DNA of 13,325 nucleotides from Magnetococcales bacterium (GTDB lineage: Bacteria > Pseudomonadota > Magnetococcia > Magnetococcales > Magnetaquicoccaceae), in NCBI GenBank assembly GCA_015229095.1, contig JADGCE010000020.1:1-13325 (forward strand), given 5' to 3'. Shown in pieces: positions 1 through 5,468 of this stretch. The notes under the pieces are model-generated. The model did not search any database and was not told where the DNA came from. It worked only from the letters and a program-made list of their open reading frames with translations. Made by a program: the position numbers and the translations under genes. How positions within the stretch are numbered: the stretch's first letter is position 1; the number at the start of each line of letters is the position of its first letter.

Positions 1-859
1 CAGGCCTGTCCAGCGGAGTGGAGCGCGCCGGCGCGCCGGCACGGGATTGGGCAACGGCCCGCATTGCCGCCCCGGAGGGCAACAGGGGTCGTTTGGCCGT
101 CGGTACGGCCTGCAGCAGCAGGGTGCTGAGCAGGGTGAACGGATTGTCGGAGAGCAGCCCCTCCTTCTGCAAAATACCGCAATATTCGATGAGCATATTC
201 AGCAATCGGTCTGTATCCGGCATTTCCGGCACGTAACGCATCAAAAACTGACTGATGTCATCTGCGGTGGCACTGGCACTGCTGCGCCCTCGCGCGGCCA
301 AAAATTTTTCCAATGTTTGAATCCACTGGATATCCTCTTCCAGCGTTTCACTCCTGCCAGACTCTTCCCGATAGCGCCGGTAGGCGTCAATACCCTGAGC
401 AACCACCGTTCTCATCCGGGCCAAGGCAACGGTGGTTTTTGTCTCAGCAATGGGATTGCTGTCCCGGATGCCATGCAGACGCATGGTTTCAAACAACTCC
501 GTCAGGATCTGCTCAAAGGCGGGTGCTATGGCCGGGTCGATATGGTCCCGGCCATAATGCTCCACCTCGCCCCGGTTGACCGTGCGCAGGGTTTTGCCCA
601 AGGTGGTCAGGTGCTGCACAAACCGGGAGATGACCTGCACCTCCTTTTCCAACCCTTCGACATGCTGGTTGCAGTGCCGGTGGAGAATGTAGAAAAAAAT
701 TTCCTCGGGAAAATGGCTGCGGTAAAAAGCATCTGTCTTCATGACATAGAAGGAGCGGGTGCAGGATGGACAATGCACCCGTTCTCCGAAGAGGGGAATT
801 TTTTCCTGGTCTGCGGCGTATTCGGCCCCACAATGCCAACAGGGGATTCTGTTCTGCAT
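1..859 (-). CDS. Zinc-ribbon domain protein, partial (C-terminus beyond left edge)
   Basis: The minus strand is open for 286 codons from ATG at 859 to the left edge, and an in-frame TGA at 902-904 lies upstream, so the start is well bounded. The N-terminus has two CxxC knuckles (C7/C10 and C30/C33, 19 residues apart), the pattern of a small structural zinc ribbon. The remainder is soluble, charged and probably alpha-helical, with no signal peptide or membrane segment, so a cytoplasmic protein is likely. I recognise no catalytic domain and do not name a function; zinc ribbons of this type often mediate protein or nucleic-acid contacts. The ribosome binding site is weak. The gene lies 251 bp downstream of the mms6-like gene on the same strand, but two hairpins separate them, so co-transcription is doubtful. 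A long open frame on the opposite strand over the same bases lacks any recognisable motif and is treated as a shadow. Confidence 0.72.
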   Translation of the reverse strand, partial: MQNRIPCWHCGAEYAADQEKIPLFGERVHCPSCTRSFYVMKTDAFYRSHFPEEIFFYILHRHCNQHVEGLEKEVQVISRFVQHLTTLGKTLRTVNRGEVEHYGRDHIDPAIAPAFEQILTELFETMRLHGIRDSNPIAETKTTVALARMRTVVAQGIDAYRRYREESGRSETLEEDIQWIQTLEKFLAARGRSSASATADDISQFLMRYVPEMPDTDRLLNMLIEYCGILQKEGLLSDNPFTLLSTLLLQAVPTAKRPLLPSGAAMRAVAQSRAGAPARSTPLDRP

Positions 860-985
860 GTCCGGTTCAATCTCGATGCGATGGTTACCAGTGGGTTTGG
901 ATCAAACGGGCAGAGACAACGGATGGGAAAGGGCGAGCGCAGCCACGCCGAAGCCGCGCACCGGGCAGCAGAGCGACGACAAGCA

Positions 986-1011
986 CCGGGAGAGGCGAAT
1001 CCCTCTCCCGG
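986..1011. repeat. Perfect 10-bp inverted repeat (hairpin)
   Basis: CCGGGAGAGG (986-995) and CCTCTCCCGG (1002-1011) form a perfect 10-bp GC-rich stem with a 6-nt loop in the gap between the zinc-ribbon gene and the mms6-like gene. No T-run follows on either strand, so it is not a clear intrinsic terminator. It resembles in sequence and shape the hairpin at 12784-12808, which suggests a dispersed palindromic element. The rest of the 860-1110 gap holds the second hairpin (1069-1098) and nothing else I recognise. Confidence 0.6.
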
Positions 1012-1068
1012 CCTTGGTCAAGATCACATCAGACCCCCAGGATAGCCGACCCGGGGCCGGCTGCCAAC

Positions 1069-1098
1069 CCACAACGGTGGATCCATACCCCGTTGTGG
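1069..1098 (-). terminator. Hairpin just after mms6-like stop; possible terminator
   Basis: CCACAACGG (1069-1077) pairs perfectly with CCGTTGTGG (1090-1098) around a 12-nt loop. The hairpin begins 12 nt past the stop codon of the mms6-like gene, the usual place for a terminator or an mRNA 3'-end stabiliser. Only a TTGG follows the stem on the minus strand, so factor-independent termination would be weak. Confidence 0.4.
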
Positions 1099-1110
1099 CC
1101 TTGCGGGTGA

Positions 1111-1503
1111 TCAGAACGGCCAGACTTTGGCGGATTTTTGTTTTTTCCAGTAGACATAACCACCCACGGTCACGGCCGTGGCCAACAGAATGGGCCCCCA
1201 GACACCCAGTCCCAGCCCCAACCCCAGGCTTAAACCTTTGCCATTCCAGATGGTCCCGGCGGCGGCCTTGGAACCGGTACCGGCGGTGGTGATGAGGGTC
1301 GGGTCCACGCCGGTGGTGACGACCCCCTGGCCTGTGCCCGCTCCAACCTGCATCTGGGTCGTGGCCGCTGCAGCCCCCTTGGCCGTCGCGCCCAGTTTGG
1401 CTTGCACCACTTCTGGTGCACTGAATTCGACAAATCCCGGCCCGGCGACCTTCAAGGTCTCGCCAGCCAGCAGTTCAACAGCAAAGCTTTGGGTGATTGC
1501 CAC
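1111..1503 (-). CDS. Mms6-like magnetosome membrane protein
   Basis: A 130-residue protein starting at GTG 1503, chosen because AAGGGGAG lies 7 nt upstream. Residues 83-90 read GTIWNGKG, 91-100 are a Leu-Gly run (LSLGLGLGLG), WGPILL follows, and a single hydrophobic helix spans about 103-119. Mature Mms6 from Magnetospirillum has the same order: GTIWTGKG, LG repeats, AWGPI, helix. Mms6 is a tightly bound magnetosome membrane protein that influences magnetite crystal size and shape; the LG run is shared with MamD and MamG. Residues 1-35 are strand-like (VELLAGETLKVAGPGFVEF) and 36-82 are Ala/Gly/Thr-rich, like the long precursor region of Mms6. The odd feature is the tail: after the helix comes KKQKSAKVWPF, basic and aromatic, where Mms6 has an acidic iron-binding tail. 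It could therefore be a MamD-like relative or another LG-repeat protein. It sits alone beside lpoA, not in a visible magnetosome cluster. The family call is firm; the role in crystal growth is inferred. Confidence 0.8.
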   Translation of the reverse strand: MAITQSFAVELLAGETLKVAGPGFVEFSAPEVVQAKLGATAKGAAAATTQMQVGAGTGQGVVTTGVDPTLITTAGTGSKAAAGTIWNGKGLSLGLGLGLGVWGPILLATAVTVGGYVYWKKQKSAKVWPF

Positions 1504-1510
1504 GGTTCAA

Positions 1511-1518
1511 CTCCCCTT
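1511..1518 (-). promoter_or_regulatory. Strong ribosome binding site of mms6-like gene
   Basis: AAGGGGAG on the minus strand lies 7 nt before GTG at 1503. It is one of the best Shine-Dalgarno matches in the window and decides the GTG start. Confidence 0.7.
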
Positions 1519-1571
1519 GAATATGGAACAGATATGCGAGACCTTTGCCGGCCCCACACCAACTTTGAGGA

Positions 1572-1600
1572 AACATAGCACACCCGCGCGACCGCTGCAA
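1572..1600 (-). promoter_or_regulatory. Candidate sigma70 promoter for mms6-like gene
   Basis: On the minus strand TTGCAG (1600-1595) and TATGTT (1577-1572) are separated by exactly 17 nt. Each box has about four matches or fewer to consensus. It lies in the 131-bp gap between lpoA and the mms6-like gene, downstream of the lpoA terminator, so an own promoter is expected here. Weak by sequence alone. Confidence 0.33.
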
Positions 1601-1622
1601 AGCAGATCCACACAACGGGCCC

Positions 1623-1653
1623 AAAAATCTTCCCTCATGGAATATTAAGGGAA
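1623..1653 (-). terminator. Intrinsic terminator of lpoA
   Basis: On the minus strand TTCCCT (1653-1648) pairs with AGGGAA (1635-1630) around a 12-nt loop, then GA and a TTTTT run (1627-1623). The stem overlaps the lpoA stop codon at 1635-1637. The stem is short, but the T-run is in the right place. Confidence 0.52.
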
Positions 1654-3416
1654 TCCGGCAGCGGTTGCAGCCGCTGGATCTGCCCTTTGTTGACCTGGAA
1701 CAGATGGTAGAGCCGCCGACTCCGACCATTTTCCAAAAACCGCACCGGCCCCACAGCTCCTTGAAAACCGTTGGCCCGGGTCAGGCCCTCCCGCCATGCC
1801 GGTCCGCCTTGCAGTTGGGCCTGCAGCAACTGGGCGAGCACCGCCACCCCGTCATAGGCCAGGGTGGCCAGAGGGGTGGGATCCTCCTCCCAGGTCTGGC
1901 GAAACGACTGGCGAAATTGCTCTTTGGCCACGGAGTCGATATCACAGAAAATGGCCCCCTCCAAATATTCCGGACCTGAGCTGAGCAGCTCTGCACTGTT
2001 CCACAACGCCGTTCCCAGCAGGGCCACGGGTGCTTTACCCATCCGCACATTGGCCAACTGGGGAGCGATCAGGCGCACCTGTTTGGCCGGTGCCGGCAGG
2101 AACAGGGCATCAAACGAGGCGCCCTCGCCCTTGAGCCAGGGAGAAAAATCGACCGTCTCCGGAGGAAAATAACTGACTCGTTGCACATTTCCCCCCAGCA
2201 CACGCACCTCGTCGCCGAAGGTCTTGCTGACTCCGCGCCCATATTCGGACTCCGGGGCCAGTACGGCGATACGGGCATATTTTTTGTCCAAAACCGCATG
2301 GCGCGCCATGATTTTGGCCTGCTGTTCCGGCTGCAGTGCGTTGGAAAAGACCCCGGGAAGGGCGGTATCGCCCTCCCGCTGCGGGTTCAGGGTGATGATG
2401 GGAATTTGATGCGCAACAGCCACCTCGACAGCCGGCTGGACAGTGGCATAAAAAACCGGCCCAACCACCACATCCACATGCTGGGCCAGCAGATCGTTGA
2501 TGCCTTTGCGCACGCTGTCAGCGCTGTCACCGCTGTCAGCCATCGACAACTGTATGGGCATGTTTGCATAGTCTGCCAACGCCTTTTTGGTGGCCCGCCG
2601 CAAATGCTCGCCCATGCTGGCCGATTTGCCGCCCAGGGGCAGCAACAACCCGATTTTCAAAGCGGGAGCAGCCGCCTCGTTGGCCGCTTGTGGCAGAGCA
2701 GAGGGCGTTCCCCCCGGAGGCGATGAGTCGCCGCCCATGTGGGAAGAGGTCTCCACCGAACCGGTCCATGGCGGTTGCATGGCCAGGGCGGATTGAAAAA
2801 GCGGCAACAAGGCCGATGTCGGGGGTTGCATCTGCGCCAACTCCTGCAGGCGGGCCGGGGATTGCTGGCCGAGCAACTCCTGAAGGAGCCGATTCTGCTG
2901 GGCGGTCGGCTCAATGGGGGTAATTTCTTGTAGGAAACGCAAGGTGTTGTCCTGATTGCCGTGTTTGAAGTAGGATTCAAACAACAGTCGCCAGGCGGTA
3001 TCCCCCTGGGAGGCGGCGAGGGGATCATCACCCCCTTGTGCCACGGTTGCCCACACATGCCACGCCTCCAGGATCATACCCTGGGAGAGCAGCAGGGTGC
3101 CCTGGTAGAGATCGGCCTCCGCAGGACTCTCCCCCTTGCGCATCTCCTTCTTGCGCGGATCTTTGACCGGCACGGTTTTGCGCACCCCCTGGGCGGGCTC
3201 TGCCGCCGCCGCAGGTCCGTGTGTCTCTCCCCGGGATGGCAACAGCGTCGCGGCGGGATAGAGAGGCTTTTGCCCCACACACCCCCCCAGCAGAACGGCC
3301 AGCAGCAGAGCGATGCCCCCCTGGATGGGAAAAGGCCGGTGCGAGGCAAGGGCGCGGGATGGCGTCTGCCCGGCAAGGGGTGTATAGTGACGGGCAGGCG
3401 GAGTGTGTTGAACCAT
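1635..3416 (-). CDS. lpoA: LpoA-like lipoprotein activator of penicillin-binding protein (LppC family)
   Basis: A 593-residue outer-membrane lipoprotein predicted to stimulate the peptidoglycan synthase PBP1A from the outer membrane. A hydrophobic segment ends in LLGGC, giving a lipidated Cys46; the n-region before it is unusually long (about 34 residues), and no alternative start closer to the lipobox is in frame. Residues 98-215 are helical and TPR-like, 216-250 form a Gly/Pro/Ser linker, and from about 252 (LKIGLLLPLGGKSASMGE) to the end is a periplasmic-binding-protein fold of the LppC/LpoA type, with VVVGPVF and PIITLNP segments. It is somewhat shorter than E. coli LpoA (678 residues), mostly in the N-terminal half. 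ATG 3416 is preceded by GGGA. The open frame extends upstream through rsmI, but that part is antisense. Divergent rsmI and the following yraN and dolP match the E. coli lpoA locus, which supports the call. Confidence 0.88.
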   Translation of the reverse strand: MVQHTPPARHYTPLAGQTPSRALASHRPFPIQGGIALLLAVLLGGCVGQKPLYPAATLLPSRGETHGPAAAAEPAQGVRKTVPVKDPRKKEMRKGESPAEADLYQGTLLLSQGMILEAWHVWATVAQGGDDPLAASQGDTAWRLLFESYFKHGNQDNTLRFLQEITPIEPTAQQNRLLQELLGQQSPARLQELAQMQPPTSALLPLFQSALAMQPPWTGSVETSSHMGGDSSPPGGTPSALPQAANEAAAPALKIGLLLPLGGKSASMGEHLRRATKKALADYANMPIQLSMADSGDSADSVRKGINDLLAQHVDVVVGPVFYATVQPAVEVAVAHQIPIITLNPQREGDTALPGVFSNALQPEQQAKIMARHAVLDKKYARIAVLAPESEYGRGVSKTFGDEVRVLGGNVQRVSYFPPETVDFSPWLKGEGASFDALFLPAPAKQVRLIAPQLANVRMGKAPVALLGTALWNSAELLSSGPEYLEGAIFCDIDSVAKEQFRQSFRQTWEEDPTPLATLAYDGVAVLAQLLQAQLQGGPAWREGLTRANGFQGAVGPVRFLENGRSRRLYHLFQVNKGQIQRLQPLPDSLNIP

Positions 3417-3449
3417 TTTCAATCCCAGCGCAGGTGGACAGACAAAACA

Positions 3450-4310
3450 GTGACCGACGGCAGATTGTACATTGTTCCGACCCCAATCGGCAACCTGGAA
3501 GATATGACCTTTCGCGCCGTTCGCATCTTGCAGGGTGTGGAACGCATTTTGGCAGAGGATACCCGTCACACCCGGATCCTCTGCGCCCATTACGGCATCC
3601 ACACCCCCATGACCAGTTTTAATGATCACAATGCGACCCAACGGCTGCCAGAGATCCTGCAGGCCCTGCGCAACGGGGCGCACATGGCCCTGGTATCCGA
3701 TGCCGGCACCCCCGGCATCAGCGATCCGGGGCTGCCGCTGATTCGTGGCGTCGTGGCCGACTCGATCGCCCTTGAGGTGTTGCCCGGCGCGTCGGCGGTG
3801 GTCACCGCCCTCTCCGGATCCGGCTTCCCCCTGGATCGTTTTGTCTTTGAAGGATTTTTGCCCAGGAAAGGCCGCGCGAGAAGCGAACGTCTGCAGCAGA
3901 TCGCCCACGAGACGCGGAGCGTCGCCCTGTTTGAATCACCCCTGCGGCTGGTGGCCACCCTGGTGGCGTTGCAGGAGGTGGGCTGCGGCGATCGCGTTGC
4001 CCTGGTGGCCAGAGAGTTGACCAAACGGTTTGAGAGTTGGCACCGTGGCAGCGTCAATGAATTGGCAGAGTGGTTTCAAAACCATCCCCCCCGAGGGGAG
4101 ATCGTCCTGCTGCTGCGGGGAAGAGAGCCCCCTCCCCAGGAAACCACACTCCCGGAGGGGTTGTTGACGCAGCTGTTGACCGATGCCGCAGGCGTGCGGG
4201 CTGCCACCCGGCAACTGGCCCAAAAAACCGGCATATCCAGAAATCAGTTGTACAAAATGGCCATAACCAGAAAAAACCAGCAACACAATGAAACCATCGA
4301 GGAAGAGTGA
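3450..4310 (+). CDS. rsmI: 16S rRNA (cytidine(1402)-2'-O)-methyltransferase RsmI
   Basis: A 286-residue enzyme that uses S-adenosylmethionine to 2'-O-methylate C1402 in the ribosomal decoding centre. The tetrapyrrole-methylase-type fold is clear: LYIVPTPIGNLEDMT (6-20), EDTRHT (36-41), MTSFNDHN (54-61), LVSDAGTPGISDPG (81-94), LPGASAVVTAL (111-121) and FEGFLPRKG (133-141). The last 50 residues contain the helix-turn-helix typical of the RsmI C-terminus (QLAQKTGISRNQLYK). Length is that of the family. GTG at 3450 is the closest start before the first strand; AGGTGG lies 12 nt upstream, rather far. The open frame extends further upstream, but that part is antisense to lpoA. It heads a plus-strand run with yraN (4-nt overlap), dolP and glcD. 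Confidence 0.95.
   Translation: MTDGRLYIVPTPIGNLEDMTFRAVRILQGVERILAEDTRHTRILCAHYGIHTPMTSFNDHNATQRLPEILQALRNGAHMALVSDAGTPGISDPGLPLIRGVVADSIALEVLPGASAVVTALSGSGFPLDRFVFEGFLPRKGRARSERLQQIAHETRSVALFESPLRLVATLVALQEVGCGDRVALVARELTKRFESWHRGSVNELAEWFQNHPPRGEIVLLLRGREPPPQETTLPEGLLTQLLTDAAGVRAATRQLAQKTGISRNQLYKMAITRKNQQHNETIEEE
3464..3493 (-). promoter_or_regulatory. Candidate promoter of lpoA inside rsmI
   Basis: On the minus strand TTGCCG (3493-3488), an 18-nt spacer and TACAAT (3469-3464) match sigma70 boxes at four and five of six positions. It lies about 47 nt before the lpoA start, within the first codons of divergent rsmI. Because only 33 bp separate the two genes, their promoters must reach into each other's coding region. 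Confidence 0.4.
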
Positions 4311-4678
4311 ACGACAACCGCAAAGCGTTGGGCAGCCAAGCCGAGCAGGTTGCGGAACAATATTTGCTTAGACAAGGTTATCGCATCCTGGAACGCAATG
4401 TCCGCCTGCCACAGGGAGAGCTGGATCTGGTTGCTCTGCACGGGGAGACCTTGGTTTTTTGCGAGGTGAAAGCCCGACAGGGCAGTGGTGCTCTGGACCC
4501 GGCACTCTCCATCCACACACGGAAACAGGAGCGCCTGATCCGCCTGGCAACCGCCTATCTGCAACGCCATCCCGGATATGCGAATCACCTCTGCCGTTTT
4601 GACGCAGTGCTGGTCTGGAAAAGTGGGTTGCTCTGGCAGATAAAAATCATTGCCGATGCCTTTCGACCTGGCTGGTAA
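4307..4678 (+). CDS. yraN: YraN family (UPF0102) nuclease-fold protein
   Basis: A 123-residue protein of the conserved YraN family, whose fold resembles PD-(D/E)xK nucleases such as Holliday-junction resolvases; its cellular role is not firmly established. Family hallmarks are visible: an N-terminal GSQAEQVAEQYLLRQGY helix, GELDLVAL (37-44) and FCEVKAR (51-57), which supply the acidic residues E38, D40, E53 and K55 of the putative metal site. Length is typical. The GTG start overlaps the rsmI stop in GTGA, implying translational coupling; GAGGAAG just upstream can serve as ribosome binding site although the spacing is short. Order rsmI-yraN-dolP repeats the E. coli neighbourhood. Confidence 0.92.
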   Translation: MNDNRKALGSQAEQVAEQYLLRQGYRILERNVRLPQGELDLVALHGETLVFCEVKARQGSGALDPALSIHTRKQERLIRLATAYLQRHPGYANHLCRFDAVLVWKSGLLWQIKIIADAFRPGW

Positions 4679-4724
4679 ACGGTGGTTAGGATTTCTCTCT
4701 TTTCCCTGAAGTCGGAGCATATTC

Positions 4725-5468
4725 ATGAACAGACCGTCAAAAATCTATTTTATTTCCCTGACAGCCCTCTCCTGCCTCTCCGGATGCATACCTATGGTTG
4801 TTGGCGGTGGGGTGGCAGCGACCACCAGCGTGGTGGGAGAGGGACGGGATTTGACCAGCCAAATGGAAGACTCCTGGGTGGCCATGAAAATTCGCAGCCG
4901 CTATGTGCAAAGCGAACGGGTGCGGGTGGGCAATATCGGCGTCTCCGTCTATGAAGGCCGGGTGTTGTTGACCGGTGCAGCGATCAATCAGGAGGAGGTC
5001 AACGAAGCCATTCGTATCGCCCGGGAGACCCGTGGGGTGACTGAGGTACGCTCTGAAATTCGCGTCCAGTATGTCAGTCCCAGCGAATTGGCAACCGATA
5101 CCCTCATCACCAGCAAGGTCAAGAGTCAGTTTTTGGTGGATCAGGAGGTCCATGGCCTGAATATCCACGTCAAAACCACCAAGGGGGTGGTCTATTTGAC
5201 CGGCGAGGCCAAAACCCCCCAGGAGCGGGATCGGGCCATCCATGTCGCCCGCCAAGTGGCGGATGTACGGGAGGTGGTCTCCTACATTGAGATGGAACCC
5301 CATGCGGCATCCACAACAACAGCGCCACCCCCTGCACCCGTCACCCATGGCAACAGCAAAGCGGCGCCTGCTCCGGCAGCACCCTCCATGACACCCACCG
5401 CCCCTTCTTCGGGAACCATCCATGAATCCATCTCCCCCGTGGCCGCCCCCGGCAGCTCCATGCCCTGA
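4725..5468 (+). CDS. dolP: Twin-BON-domain outer-membrane lipoprotein, DolP-like
   Basis: A 247-residue lipoprotein with lipobox LSGC (Cys21) and two BON domains at about 50-114 (GNIGVSVYEGRVLLTG) and 125-190 (GLNIHVKTTKGVVYLTGEA). E. coli DolP (YraP), found in the same lpoA neighbourhood, is a two-BON lipoprotein at the division site that supports outer-membrane integrity. The GGGVAATT segment after the lipid anchor is also typical. Unlike the roughly 190-residue E. coli protein, this one has an extra tail of about 55 residues rich in Pro, Ala, Ser and Thr (191-247), whose last 47 nt are shared with the start of glcD in another frame. ATG 4725 has GGAG 7 nt upstream. It lies 46 nt after yraN. 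The family call is strong; function is inferred from synteny. Confidence 0.88.
   Translation: MNRPSKIYFISLTALSCLSGCIPMVVGGGVAATTSVVGEGRDLTSQMEDSWVAMKIRSRYVQSERVRVGNIGVSVYEGRVLLTGAAINQEEVNEAIRIARETRGVTEVRSEIRVQYVSPSELATDTLITSKVKSQFLVDQEVHGLNIHVKTTKGVVYLTGEAKTPQERDRAIHVARQVADVREVVSYIEMEPHAASTTTAPPPAPVTHGNSKAAPAPAAPSMTPTAPSSGTIHESISPVAAPGSSMP

Noticed and set aside
47..1045. Plus-strand open frame of 332 codons
   Set aside because: It is antisense to the zinc-ribbon gene, which has a four-Cys ribbon and runs open to the edge; the plus frame shows no motif and crosses the hairpin-containing gap.
1204..1233. Leu-Gly dipeptide run as a simple DNA repeat or low-complexity artefact
   Set aside because: The underlying codons vary (TTG, CTG, GGG, GGA, GGT), and the run is flanked by the Mms6-type GTIW and WGPI segments, so it is a protein feature under selection.
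3383..3388. TATAGT as a -10 box for rsmI
   Set aside because: No acceptable -35 box lies 16-18 nt upstream, so it is not listed as a promoter.
3417..3908. N-terminal extension of the lpoA frame
   Set aside because: The extension is antisense to the conserved start of rsmI; the lipobox and signal helix set the true start at 3416.
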